This document shows, piece after piece, positions 22,569 through 35,393 of a DNA stretch of 64,000 nt. Where the stretch lies: positions 37,791,001-37,855,000 of the forward strand of contig CM074855.1 in assembly GCA_037501455.1 (NCBI GenBank), given 5' to 3'. Numbering within the stretch: the stretch's first letter is position 1; every line of letters starts with the position of its first letter. This DNA is from Lantana camara (taxonomy: Eukaryota > Streptophyta > Magnoliopsida > Lamiales > Verbenaceae). A model generated the notes under the pieces. It searched no databases. It was not told the DNA's origin and was given only the letters and a program-made list of their open reading frames with translations. Made by a program: the position numbers and the translations under genes.

Positions 22569-25546
22569 ACCTCAAGAAAACAAATAAGTAAACACGCACA
22601 CAAACCGTCATGCAAGGAGTAGGTAGAAGAGATCAAATACTCCAATTAGTCATACAAAAACAATTATTAATAACAAGAAATCATATACGATAATAGTAAA
22701 ATTCATGATGCACGTGGTATGTATGTTTAGATGTACCGTTCACCGTTGGTTGGAAATCTTCCACCGTATTGATCTGATTTGATATTTGATTCTTTGTTGG
22801 AGATTCATCTAACCATGGTGTCATGCTTCGAAAGTTTCCCAAAATATTTGATCCTTTGATGACTACCCGGTTGTACTCCATGGTCGATCTTCTCTTCCTT
22901 ATTAACTAGCAAGGTCCGAGGTTCCACTCTGGAATGTGTGCTTCCCTTAACTAATTCATCCTTCCCCACGAACTATAGTTAACCTTCTTGGATACTTGAG
23001 CTAGTTATTTATTAACTCATAGTCTATTCCCTAATCTTCATAGCGCTCTTGGTTCATCATGGAAAATGACCGATAAGTCAGTAAGCCACCTTGTTCCTGT
23101 TGTGATTTTCTTCCTAGACACTCCACTTCCAACATTCGATTAAATTGACTCTCACTTTCCATTACAAGGTATAATGATCTGATCGAGTTTTCTTACCCGA
23201 TATTCTCCTTACCAATTCCTGGAATTCTTCAAGACATAGGCCACGTTACACGAAGCACTCTCCTTGCAACCTTGGAAGATTAAGTTTGTATGACGCCGCA
23301 ATAAAACTAACAATGTTGATTTTGTAACCGAAGTTACCCTCGATTATCCTTTACCTCTTCCAATATGATTCTCAAAGTTTTTCTACCTCGGTCTTGAATT
23401 TTATCGAGTACTAAGGCTTCTAATTCATTCCTTTTTCCACCTTCAAGAAATCCCATTGTTTGCAACTCTTGCATGTTTGTTGCCCCGTTAAAAGTAGACT
23501 ATTCAATCACACTCCAAATTTCAATTCATTTCCTGATCGACTCTCCCCCTTAAGAATTTCTATCCTAAATCCTTGGACTTGTTCTACTACTTCTCAAATC
23601 AAAGGTTCCCGATTTCCCCAATTTAGCTCCCTCGGTGTAAATGGTTCTAATCATGCCAATTATCCAGTGATATTTCTCGTAGTCACCTTGAAGCGATTAG
23701 TGGAAATAGCAACCCATTTTTTTTCCAACTACTCGCTCTACTTTTCCCAAACCTCAAATTCCCCGTTTTCCTTAATCTCCTTGAAATCCAAATTTAGTTG
23801 GTCAATTATTCAAAACTTTCCCACTCTGGCTAAGAGATACATGGCAACACACTAACGACGAGTTCCTTAAATGCCTGCGCAAACTCCAGAATAGACTAAA
23901 ATTACAGATCAACAGGGAAACACGGATTCTCATAATATTATCGGACTTCAGGTAGAATCGGGTGACTCAATTGAAACATATAACGGATGATGATAAATAA
24001 ACACTAAATAATGCATGCCGGTTAAAATGCCAATACACGTATCACCCTTGTAAATAATTGAAGATGCAACACGTTGGGGCAATTATACCACTTAAAGATA
24101 TGCATATAAAATAAAAAAAATTTAAACATTTTGAAGCAATATATGATACACGTGCTTATGAATGCATTGAACCTGTCACCATAGTAATGATAACTTTAGC
24201 CCGGCCCTTATTCCTTGTTTGTTGAGTTACAAGGTTACCTCGAATTGTTGATCATTTCTTGTTCCCCTACGGTTTTCTAAAGCTTTAAATTTCTCTGGCC
24301 TCAACTTGTACGTTACCATGGTCCGAGATTGTAGCACCCACACGTAGGGCCACATCCCCCGCACCATAATCCGAACCCGAATACGAAATGGAATGTCCGC
24401 ACCCGAATCCGAATCATAGCGAACGGGAGACCAAACACACACACTAGGCTAGGCGGAGCTAGACCAAACGGAAACAGAGTGCGCGGAAGCGAATAAATAA
24501 AAGCCACGAGCAAAATCATCACAGATATATATATATAGGTACCAACCCACACCTATCCATATAGTATTTACATATAAATACCAACACGTAACCTGTACAA
24601 AAGCCATCACGGCTCGAACAAAATAGTATGTATACAAATCAGAGCTATACAACCACAAAATGATAAAGTGCAGATATATAAATGCACCTAACGAGACCTA
24701 GACCAACAAGTGCAACAGAAGACACACTTCTCCGCCTAGCTCACGCTCCCAAAACCTGCAACTAAAAGAGTAAACGAGGAGTCAGTCAACTGACTGAGTG
24801 AGGGGGCTAACGCACACCCACACCCTACATATATATAGAGCAGAGCACAAAGCAAAGGGCGAAACTATGAACCGGAATAGGTGTTACAAACTAAAACTTT
24901 TCAAAACAAATACATATACTTTAAAGCATTTCATAAACACTATCCCGATTCATACTTCTCAGACATACATAACAAAACATAATGCTCGGCGAGAACGAGC
25001 TTCCAACCTTTACCCCTCAGAACAAACAAAACAGAAATCATACATATCTCCTCTACACCAATGATGGAAGAGCCACCGGCGGCCCTAACCATCCAAACAT
25101 ATACAGACTCACGAGGGGTAGCGAACCCACATCGTGCCCTCCCCGGTTTTTACGCCGAAGGCATCGAAATATCACACCTTCCCAAACTCCCAGGGGTCGC
25201 GTGTGATATATCGGATGGAGACTACGCACAGGCCGAACCTCGACGGCCCGAACCATCCCGAGGGTTCCTTACCCGTAGCTCCTTGGATCCACACATACAA
25301 ATCATATCATATCACATGCCAAATCTTTCATGGCAATCTCGCTAACAGAATCGTAAAGCTTTTCCAAAACATAGCTTACATAAGCTTACTTAATATCTTT
25401 TTCCAAAGCAAAGTTGTTCACAAGATCATAAACATATTCTAATCAACACATACATATCTATATATATAATATATAGTCACATGCACGGCCGGAAAACATC
25501 ACATAAGGCTTTAGGTCGTTTAACTAATAAAAATCCTAAACCTCAC

Positions 25547-25613
25547 CTTGTGCGTGACAAAAACGAGCCAACGTGAACAACCTACGCCTCAGGCTCGTCA
25601 ACTGGAACCTCCT
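25547..25613 (-). other. Exon-like block in element D 3' LTR
   Basis: On the minus strand, 67 nt between TTCTTTTCAG and ACAAG/GTGAGGTTTAGG. Confidence 0.5.
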
Positions 25614-25859
25614 CTGAAAAGAAAACACAAAAGCCCAAGACTTAGACTCTATATGAACCAAAGAAGACGCTCGGCAAATGCATGATTCATGCTCATAGAC
25701 AAAATATTACAATTAGGTCATATAATTTACAAATCATAATATAACATAATTATTCACAATCTATTATGCAAAACAATCAATTATAACAATTAATATGCAA
25801 AAGAAAAGCATTTAAAATCATACAAATGCATAAACAAGGCAAAGAGAAAAAAATGGCAA

Positions 25860-26126
25860 AATCCACCCCCATGGATTTTTCCAAAGGGGAAAATCCACCC
25901 CCATGGATTTTTCTTGAGCTACTGCCTCAAATCCACCCTCGCGGATTTTTCCAAAGGGAAAAATCCACCCTCGCGGATTTGACCCAGTAGAAGGGTTCCG
26001 GCCGTGGGAACGGCCGTTCCCGTTCCCAGTACAAGCTGGGAACGGTCGTTCCCACTCTCGGTCGTGAACAGTATGGCCTGGGAACGGTCGTTCCCAGTTT
26101 AAAACTGGGCGGGAACGGCCGTTCCG
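25860..26126 (-). repeat. Two four-palindrome arrays, element D 3' LTR
   Basis: Four AATCCACCC-type palindromes start at 25860, 25892, 25930 and 25962 (spacings 32, 38, 32). Four GGGAACGGCCGTTCCC-type palindromes start at 26006, 26038, 26080 and 26111 (32, 42, 31). Both agree with element E. Confidence 0.92.
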
Positions 26127-26973
26127 GCCTGGTTCGAAAGCTGGAGCAGAACAAATTTTTACAGAAACAGGGGAGCTCGTTTTGGTGCCAAAAATGGCCA
26201 AAAAAACCAATCCTAAACTTTGCCACAAATTCTCAAAATGCACACACAATACATATAAATCATGCTTGACATATAAACACTCAAATAACGCAAGAAAACG
26301 GGATTAAAATGCATGATCAAAGGATTGCAACTTTCAAGCATAAATCATGAGCATTCATAAATACTCCAACAACCAAGGATTTAATGCAATAAAGACAACA
26401 TATACAACCCATATAACTCATAAATGAAGCTAGGAATCAAACATATCAAGCAAAGAGCAAGTATCCAAGGTTTCTCATTAACCCTTACTATTCACGTAGG
26501 GAAGCAAAGACATGCAAAACTCACTCCAAACTCAGAAATTAAACCATATAAATGACGAGCATGACGAGGGGATTCCGAAACCTACCTAAGTTCGAGAAAA
26601 GACGGAGAAACGAGAGAGATATTGGCTTGGGAAGTTGGATGATCAAACTTGAGGGTTTAAGCTCTCTCTTGGCTTGGAATTGCTGAAAAATAACGTGAAG
26701 AATGAGGGAGGAGAGAAATGGTTCAGCCTTTAAGGCTGGACCGGTCGGTTCACGGGTTCGGTTCAAGGTCCCCGGTTCAAGTTGGTTCGGTTCAACAAAT
26801 ACAGGTTCAAATAAGGCCAACTCAAATTAAAACGAATAAATCGCATGCAACATTCATTCACATAATTCATATAAGTTCAAATAATTCAAAATAGTCCTAT
26901 ACAAATAATCTAAAACGCAAATAATATTAAATCACATAATTTACCTGTACCGACTGCGAGTCGGGGTGTTACA

Positions 26974-26987
26974 ACCTCCCCCCCTTC
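26974..26987 (-). other. Polypurine tract of element D
   Basis: On the minus strand GAAGGGGGGGGAGG directly before the LTR. Confidence 0.85.
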
Positions 26988-26991
26988 AGAG

Positions 26992-27008
26992 AACCTGGTC
27001 CCCAGGTT
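26992..27008 (-). other. Inverted repeat before the polypurine tract, element D
   Basis: AACCTGG and CCAGGTT flank a three-base spacer. This is the 7-bp version of the repeat in A and C, here read through by the pol frame. Confidence 0.72.
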
Positions 27009-27650
27009 AACTGTCTGACCTGAGAACAACTCTGGGTACAACTGTCTCATCTTCTCCTCGGTCTCCCAAGTAGACTCTTCGGATTTCTGATCTCTCCAAA
27101 GAACTCGGACCAAGGGAATCTGTTTATTCCTCAATACTTGTATCTTCCGGTCTTGAATCTCAACCGGATGTCTTACTATCGTCAAATCCGACTCAAGTTG
27201 TACCTCTTCAACAGGGAGAATGGTTGATTCTTCGGGATAAAATTTTCTGAGCTGCGAGACATGAAACACATTATGTATCCCGGTCAATCTCGGCGGTAGG
27301 TCCAACCTATACGCCACTTCTCCAACTCTCTCAAGGATTTCAAAAGGTCCAAGGTATCTCGGGTTAAGCTTCCCACCTCGACCTATTCGAGAAAATCCCT
27401 TCCTCGGAGACGCTTTCAAGAACACCTTATCTCCGACTTCAAACTCAAGGGGCCTTCTCCTCATATCCGCATAGCTCTTCTGACGGTCCTGAGCTGCCTT
27501 CATTCTGTGCTGAATTAACTTAACCTTAGCAGTGGTCTTATCCAATCTCTCTCGAGGTATAGCTCTTTCGAGCTTGTTCTCCTCTGTCCACCGCCAATCT
27601 TCCATATCCCAAAATAGAGGCGATCTACACTTCCTTCCATATAGTGCCTC

Positions 27651-30600
27651 CTAGGGAGCCATACCAATAGAACTCTGAAAACTGTTGTTATAGGCAAACT
27701 CAACCAGAGCTAGATGCTTGTCCCACTTTTCCTTGAAATCCAAAGCACACGCCCTCAACAAATCCTCTAAATACTTAATCAGTCTCTCTGATTGTCCATC
27801 TGTCTGGGGATGAAAAGCGGTGCTGAAATTAAGCCTCGTGCCCAACCTAGTCTGAAGATCCTGCCAAAACTTAGCTGTAAACCTCGGATCACGATCTGAA
27901 ACAATGCTAGCAGGCGCTCCATGAAGTCTCACAATCTCATTACAATACAATTCTGCCAACTTCGGAGTCTTGTAAGACATCTTCACCTTGAGAAAATGAG
28001 CAGACTTGGTCAATCGGTCGACTATCACCCAAATTCCATCATAACCTCCTCTTGACCTTGGCAAGCCGGACACAAAGTCCATAGTCACTTGCTCCCACTT
28101 CCATTCAGGAATCGGAAGTGGTTGGAGAGTTCCTCCCGGTTTCTGGTGTTCTGCCTTCACCACTTGACACGTGAGACACCGCTTCACAAAGTTCGCGACA
28201 TCTCTCTTCATACCATTCCACCAGAAGTATTCCTTCAAATCTCGGTACATCTTCGTACCACCGGGGTGAATGGAATATCCAGAACGGTGTCCTTCCTCGA
28301 GTAATAACCTCTTGAGGTCTTCTGGGACACAAACCCTGGTCTTGAACCTGAACAAACCAGAATCATCAAACCCAAACTTCGTCTCGGGGTCTATCCTAGA
28401 CCGAACCACTAATCTCTGAATCTCTGCATCCGAAGCCTGAGAATCCAGCAACCTCTGTTTCAAATCCGGCTGAACTGAGATGTTAGCTAACCGAGCCACT
28501 GAAACCAAAACTGTCGAACCCTGTCCTGAAGACCCTGTACTCAAACCTGAAACACTTGCTTTCCTGCTCAAAGCATCTGCCACGACATTAGCCTTGCCCG
28601 GATGATACTGAATCGTGCAGTCATAATCCTCTAAGAATTCCATCCAACGCCTCTGTCTATTATTCAACTCCTTCTGAGTGAAAAGATACTTGAGGCTCTT
28701 ATGATCCGTGAATATCTCGAAAGTTGTCCCATAGAGGTAATGACGCCACTTCCTCAAAGCAAATACAACCGCTGCAAGCTCAAGATCATGAGTGGGGTAG
28801 TTCTTCTCGTGTTCCTTCAACTTTCTAGACGCATAGGCCACCACTCGGCCATTTTGCATCAATACACATCCGAGTCCTTCCTTAGAAGCATCTGCAAAAA
28901 CTGAATAGCCCTCGGATCCCTCGGGTAGGGTAAGAACTGGTGCTGAAGTTAATCTTTCTTTCAAAGCTTGGAAACTTCTCTCGCACTCATCATCCCACTC
29001 ATACTTCACCTCCTTTTTAGTTAATCGAGTCAACGGGCAAGCAATCTTGGAGAAATCCTTCACAAATCTCCTATAGTAACCTGCTAACCCGAGAAAACTT
29101 CTTATCTCGGAGGCATTCTTCGGTCTTTCCCACTGAACCACGGTCTCAATCTTGGAAGGATCAACTTCAATTCCCTCACCTGAAATAATGTGACCCAGAA
29201 AAGACACTCTGTCGAGCCAGAACTCGCACTTGCTAAATTTAGCATAAAGCTTGTGCTCTCTAAGTGTCTCCAACACAATCCTGAGGTGAGATGCGTGCTC
29301 TTCTGCGGACTTAGAATACACCAAGATGTCGTCTATAAAAATGATCACAAACTTGTCAAGATACTGTCTAAACACTCGGTGCATCATATCCATGAACACG
29401 GCTGGAGCATTGGTTAATCCAAACGGCATCACTACAAACTCGAAGTGTCCATAACGGGTATTGAACGCAGTCTTAGAGATATCCTCTTCCCGGATACGAA
29501 GTTGGTAATACCCTTGCCTCAAATCTAACTTAGAGTACACCTGCGACCCTTGCAAGATGTCAAACAACTCTTCGATATGAGGTAAAGGATACTTATTCTT
29601 CACTGTCATCCGGTTCAACTCGCGGTAGTCTATACACATCCTCAAAGTCCCATCCTTCTTCTTCACAAATAACACGGGAGCACCCCACGGGGATGTACTC
29701 GGACGGATGTAACCGCAAGTCAAGAGCTCATCCAGCTGAGTTTTCAACTCCTTCAACTCAGCAGGAGCCAACCGATACGGTGTCTTAGAAAAAGGCTCAG
29801 CTCCAGGATAAAGGTCGACTACAAACTCGATGTCCCTATCAGGCGGCAAAGAACCCAAATTCTCAGGGAAAACATCGGGAAACTCACTCACGACCTCTGT
29901 CTCCTCAAGTTTAGCCTGATCCTTCGGTTTATTCAAAAGATAGGCCACAAAACCTGTCGCGCCGTCCCGGAGGAGCTTACTCGCTTCCAAAAAAGACACA
30001 AACGGGCTGGACTTCAACCTCTCACCCGTAAAGACCACTGTCCCCAACGAAACCTTCTTCTCACGACAGTCCAACTGAGCTCGGTATCTGAAGAGAAAGT
30101 CCATACCAAGAATAACCTCATACTTCTTCAACGGTAGAACTATCAAGTCTGCAGGAAAAACTCGGCCCTCAAACACCACCGGACACTCCCTGAACACCCT
30201 GTCAGCTTCCACAGATCCTCCCAAAGGAGTATTCACCACATACACATGCGCAGATAAATCATCAAGTAAAGGCAAAGAAGCAACAATATCCCGGGAAATA
30301 AATGAATGCGTAGCCCCGGGATCAAACAATGCATGTAGTGATATGCCATGAATGTTTATTGTACCTTCTATCACGGCATTCGGGTCGACATCAACAGCTT
30401 CCTCCTCTCCGTCCAAAGCATATACACGTGCTTGCACAACCGGCCTCTTATTCGGGCAAGCATTCACCAAATGATCAGAGGACCCGCACACAAAGCATTT
30501 GCCCTGAAGCTTCCAACACCTCTCCACCGGATGTCTCCCCTGACAATAAGAACAAACAGGTGGTCCCTGAGCTGGAGCCGGTCGAGCTGGAACAACAGGA

Positions 30601-31454
30601 GGTACTACGGGACCGGTAATACGGGGCTTCTTGTTCCCTAAACCCTGGGGACGAAAAGCCGGTGAAACAGGAGCTCGTGGAGCATAAGAAATGGGCCTCT
30701 TACCCAATCCAGAATCTGATCCCGATCCTCGAGTAGAAGAGAAAGGCGGAGGCTTCAACCGAGCCATTTGGGCCTCAACTTGTATTGCCCTTTTTGTAAC
30801 CTTGGCCCAAGTACTCACATTAGCAGCTTGTAGAGCTTCTTGAATATCCCGACGAAGTCCATGAAGAAACTTTCGGGCCTTATGATCATCGTGGTCGGTA
30901 ATGTGAGTAGCATACGCAGCTAACCTCTCAAACTCCAAAATATAATCCTCCACCGTCCGGTTGCCTTGCCTCAAATTGGAGAACTCTTGGAGGCGACGTT
31001 CTTGTGCACTATGAGGGATATATTTCTCATGAAATTCCTGCACAAACGTCTCCCAGTTGAATTCCATTCCCGTTCTCTCAAGCTTGGATCTCACACTCCT
31101 GAGCCAAATAGCCGCTTGCCCTTGAATAATACGACCCGTGCAAATAGCCTTGTCTTGAGAAGTCCCTGGACATATCTCCCAAATGCCTCGAATCTCAGAT
31201 AACCACTCTTCCGCCTTAATATCATCACCTCCATACCACTTTGGAGGGTTGTTGTTCCTGAAGTCCCGATACACAGCTGAAATATCTTGTCCTTCCCCCT
31301 GATTGGCATTACCCCTTTGATTGTTTTGGAGTTGATTGAGTAGGGCTTGAACAACATTTTCGGCGTTCATAGGTGGTGGCGGAGGTGCATTATGTAGAGC
31401 CGGTTCATTCAAATCAGGGGTTTGCTCACGGTTGTTATGTCTTCTTGGAGGCAT
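27651..31454 (-). pseudogene. gag-pol: Ty3/gypsy gag-pol of element D, ending at a premature stop
   Basis: The frame starts at ATG 31454 (MPPRRHNN, as in E) and runs 1,267 codons to a TAG at 27651-27653, where E has a Tyr codon after MAP. Before the stop it holds gag, two zinc knuckles (CX2CX3HX4C and CX2CX4HX4C), a protease with FDPGATHSF, reverse transcriptase with FIDDILVYS, RNase H with FADAS, and integrase with its HHCC finger, MDFVSG, SDRDPRF and GQSERL. The stop removes the integrase C-terminal domain and chromodomain but leaves all catalytic residues. No other break is seen. Confidence 0.92.
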
Positions 31455-31590
31455 CCTGAAATTCACAAATTCAAGCAATATAGATGCATGTACATTAAAG
31501 TATGAATATGTATACAATTTAAAGAAATAATCAAGTAATCAATTAATCACATACTCAAATCATATATGCACATAATCAAAAGTCACATTA

Positions 31591-31612
31591 TCCTAAGCCG
31601 TACGACCTAGAC
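31591..31612 (-). other. Conserved leader block of element D
   Basis: On the minus strand it contains CTAGGTCGTACGGCTTAGGA, identical to the E copy. Confidence 0.7.
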
Positions 31613-31629
31613 AGACCCACACGACACTA

Positions 31630-31653
31630 GAGCCCGGTTTTGCAACCGCGCTC
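31630..31653 (-). other. Hairpin overlapping the primer site of element D
   Basis: Inner stem CGGTT/AACCG with a GCAA loop, one G-G mismatch, then GAGC/GCTC. The outer arm on the far side differs from E but still pairs. Confidence 0.7.
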
Positions 31654-31661
31654 TGATACCA
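31650..31661 (-). other. Primer binding site of element D
   Basis: On the minus strand TGGTATCAGAGC, complementary to the 3' end of initiator methionine tRNA, eight bases from the LTR. Confidence 0.92.
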
Positions 31662-32886
31662 CTTCAGGATGTAGCACCCACACGTAGGGCCACATCCCCC
31701 GCACCATAATCCGAACCCGAATACGAAATGGAATGTCCGCACCCGAATCCGAATCATAGCGAACGGGAGACCAAACACACACACTAGGCTAGGCGGAGCT
31801 AGACCAAACGGAAACAGAGTGCGCGGAAGCGAATAAATAAAAGCCACGAGCAAAATCATCACAGATATATATATATAGGTACCAACCCACACCTATCCAT
31901 ATAGTATTTACATATAAATACCAACACGTAACCTGTACAAAAGCCATCACGGCTCGAACAAAATAGTATGTATACAAATCAGAGCTATACAACCACAAAA
32001 TGATAAAGTGCAGATATATAAATGCACCTAACGAGACCTAGACCAACAAGTGCAACAGAAGACACACTTCTCCGCCTAGCTCACGCTCCCAAAACCTGCA
32101 ACTAAAAGAGTAAACGAGGAGTCAGTCAACTGACTGAGTGAGGGGGCTAACGCACACCCACACCCTACATATATATAGAGCAGAGCACAAAGCAAAGGGC
32201 GAAACTATGAACCGGAATAGGTGTTACAAACTAAAACTTTTCAAAACAAATACATATACTTTAAAGCATTTCATAAACACTATCCCGATTCATACTTCTC
32301 AGACATACATAACAAAACATAATGCTCGGCGAGAACGAGCTTCCAACCTTTACCCCTCAGAACAAACAAAACAGAAATCATACATATCTCCTCTACACCA
32401 ATGATGGAAGAGCCACCGGCGGCCCTAACCATCCAAACATATACAGACTCACGAGGGGTAGCGAACCCACATCGTGCCCTCCCCGGTTTTTACGCCGAAG
32501 GCATCGAAATATCACACCTTCCCAAACTCCCAGGGGTCGCGTGTGATATATCGGATGGAGACTACGCACAGGCCGAACCTCGACGGCCCGAACCGTCCCG
32601 AGGGTTCCTTACCCGTAGCTCCTTGGATCCACACATACAAATCATATCATATCACATGCCAAATCTTTCATGGCAATCTCGCTAACAGAATCGTAAAGCT
32701 TTTCCAAAACATAGCTTACATAAGCTTACTTAATATCTTTTTCCAAAGCAAAGTTGTTCACAAGATCATAAACATATTCTAATCAACACATACATATCTA
32801 TATATATAATATATAGTCACATGCACGGCCGGAAAACATCACATAAGGCTTTAGGTCGTTTAACTAATAAAAATCCTAAACCTCAC

Positions 32887-32953
32887 CTTGTGCGTGACAA
32901 AAACGAGCCAACGTGAACAACCTACGCCTCAGGCTCGTCAACTGGAACCTCCT
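32887..32953 (-). other. Exon-like block in element D 5' LTR
   Basis: Second copy of the 67-nt block at 25547-25613. Confidence 0.5.
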
Positions 32954-33199
32954 CTGAAAAGAAAACACAAAAGCCCAAGACTTAGACTCTATATGAACCA
33001 AAGAAGACGCTCGGCAAATGCATGATTCATGCTCATAGACAAAATATTACAATTAGGTCATATAATTTACAAATCATAATATAACATAATTATTCACAAT
33101 CTATTATGCAAAACAATCAATTATAACAATTAATATGCAAAAGAAAAGCATTTAAAATCATACAAATGCATAAACAAGGCAAAGAGAAAAAAATGGCAA

Positions 33200-33434
33200 A
33201 ATCCACCCCCATGGATTTTTCCAAAGGGGAAAATCCACCCCCATGGATTTTTCTTGAGCTACTGCCTCAAATCCACCCTCGCGGATTTGACCCAGTAGAA
33301 GGGTTCCGGCCGTGGGAACGGCCGTTCCCGTTCCCAGTACAAGCTGGGAACGGTCGTTCCCACTCTCGGTCGTGAACAGTATGGCCTGGGAACGGTCGTT
33401 CCCAGTTTAAAACTGGGCGGGAACGGCCGTTCCG
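33200..33434 (-). repeat. Palindrome arrays, element D 5' LTR (three plus four copies)
   Basis: Three AATCC-type palindromes and four GGGAACGGCCGTTCCC-type palindromes. One AATCC unit has been deleted relative to the partner LTR. Confidence 0.9.
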
Positions 33435-35393
33435 GCCTGGTTCGAAAGCTGGAGCAGAACAAATTTTTACAGAAACAGGGGAGCTCGTTTTGGTGCCAAA
33501 AATGGCCAAAAAAACCAATCCTAAACTTTGCCACAAATTCTCAAAATGCACACACAATACATATAAATCATGCTTGACATATAAACACTCAAATAACGCA
33601 AGAAAACGGGATTAAAATGCATGATCAAAGGATTGCAACTTTCAAGCATAAATCATGAGCATTCATAAATACTCCAACAACCAAGGATTTAATGCAATAA
33701 AGACAACATATACAACCCATATAACTCATAAATGAAGCTAGGAATCAAACATATCAAGCAAAGAGCAAGTATCCAAGGTTTCTCATTAACCCTTACTATT
33801 CACGTAGGGAAGCAAAGACATGCAAAACTCACTCCAAACTCAGAAATTAAACCATATAAATGACGAGCATGACGAGGGGATTCCGAAACCTACCTAAGTT
33901 CGAGAAAAGACGGAGAAACGAGAGAGATATTGGCTTGGGAAGTTGGATGATCAAACTTGAGGGTTTAAGCTCTCTCTTGGCTTGGAATTGCTGAAAAATA
34001 ACGTGAAGAATGAGGGAGGAGAGAAATGGTTCAGCCTTTAAGGCTGGACCGGTCGGTTCACGGGTTCGGTTCAAGGTCCCCGGTTCAAGTTGGTTCGGTT
34101 CAACAAATACAGGTTCAAATAAGGCCAACTCAAATTAAAACGAATAAATCGCATGCAACATTCATTCACATAATTCATATAAGTTCAAATAATTCAAAAT
34201 AGTCCTATACAAATAATCTAAAACGCAAATAATATTAAATCACATAATTTACCTGTACCGACTGCGAGTCGGGGTGTTACAGAGATTGTAATTTCTTGAA
34301 CCCCATTTTTTCCCAAATTATTAACCTCTAAGTATTACCCGAACCTTCATCGTTGATATCTCCTTGCTCAAAATTTCCTTGTATCAACATGTATAACTTT
34401 ATAGTCCAAGATTGTAATTCTTGAATTCAAATTCTTCTTCCCATTGTTTACGCTGGAGCACTTAAATTCCTCTAAAGCTCTTTGCCTTTCTTTATCATTT
34501 CCATTTGTTGCTCCATATTTCCTAATTTGCTCTCACGACACGATAATTCAGCTTAGATCTGGAATATAAACTCTAACCCGTCCGAAGCTAAAACCTTTAG
34601 CATCTTGGATTAACTTCTCCAATTCAAATTCTTTCTTTTCTCGAAATCCGAAGCGTCTCCATTCTTTCTTCCTGGAACTTGACTTCCAAGGGCTTGATTT
34701 ATTTGGAAGCTCTTCTATGATGATTGTATTGTTTGCTAGCCATAACCCCATTTTATCTCAAGCCTTCTTTGGTGCACTTTGTCGTTTATCACGCACGAAT
34801 ATATTTTACCTTAAATCCTCTTGAACGTCATCACTTCTCTCTTGAATAAAATAGTCATACAAAATTCGGTTGGAAATGGCTTTTGTGATATAGGCATGTG
34901 AATATTGATCTTGCGAGTTGTAAGCATCACACCCTACCACTATCTTGTCAAGTATCCACCAATTTCAATATAACTTGTAAGGTACTCCCATAATTGATCT
35001 TTCCATTTTGGATTTTTTCACTCGAACAATAGCCCAGTTAGGAAAGCCCACAACTTCCAAATTCCTGTATATAATCCCGGTACCTTCTTTACATCTTCCA
35101 CGGTTGAAAATAGGACTGGAGGTAGTTCATTGTTGTCGTAGAGATTGGTCGTGGTTTGCTATTATCTTCATAACCTATAAATCATAATTCAATTTAAGGA
35201 TAAATGCATGAAGTTAGTGCATGCTGATGCCACATAATTGACACCAAAGTCACGGATTTGATGCAAAATACTCCAAATAAATCGAGAAGGTTTAAAGTAA
35301 AACATTTTGAACATATAAAGTTTCAGCAATTCAATATCAATGAGTCAACAATTAATTCCAGGAATCAATGCAATGCACAAATTACCAAGTAGT

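Larger units (their letters stand above)
22239..24329 (-). mobile_element. Element C internal region, 3' part (minus strand)
   Basis: After the ctccc duplication of A, the sequence resumes with the rest of the C polypurine tract and runs 2.1 kb to the D insertion. No coding region is seen. It includes a three-unit hairpin array (22478-22568) and is related to the internal region of A in reverse orientation. The last five bases, gagat (24325-24329), are the left duplication of D. Confidence 0.72.
24330..26973 (-). repeat. Element D 3' LTR
   Basis: 2,644 bp on the minus strand. It carries the terminal CCACATCCCCCGCAC motif (reverse of GTGCGGGGGATGTGG) near 24350, the last acceptor border at 24755/24756, the exon-like block at 25547-25613, palindrome arrays at 25860-25979 and 26006-26126, and a leader donor near 26585. 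Confidence 0.92.
26910..27650 (-). pseudogene. Element D pol, C-terminal part after the nonsense codon
   Basis: This continues the gag-pol frame without a frameshift after the TAG at 27651-27653. It holds the integrase C-terminal region with [10 protein letters not shown] (GPY/F-type motif) and a chromodomain ending near LYPELF. It then runs on for about 36 codons through the inverted repeat and polypurine tract into the LTR before a stop at 26910-26912. E stops before its polypurine tract. It would be made only by readthrough. Confidence 0.85.
24330..34281 (-). mobile_element. Element D: Ty3/gypsy chromovirus with one nonsense codon
   Basis: A complete minus-strand element with LTRs at 24330-26973 and 31670-34281 and the duplication gagat at 24325-24329 and 34282-34286. 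The LTRs differ by one substitution that I found (25255 A against 32595 G) and one 32-bp gap, so insertion is very recent, roughly 15,000 years at 1.3e-8. Gag-pol is full length except for a premature TAG before the integrase C-terminal part. D is a close relative of E: LTR starts, palindrome arrays and proteins align along their length. Confidence 0.93.
31670..34281 (-). repeat. Element D 5' LTR
   Basis: 2,612 bp. It is collinear with the other LTR except that one 32-bp unit of the AATCC array is missing (three copies here, four there and in E). The spacing in E indicates that the unit was lost here, not gained there. The leader donor is near 33893. Confidence 0.92.
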
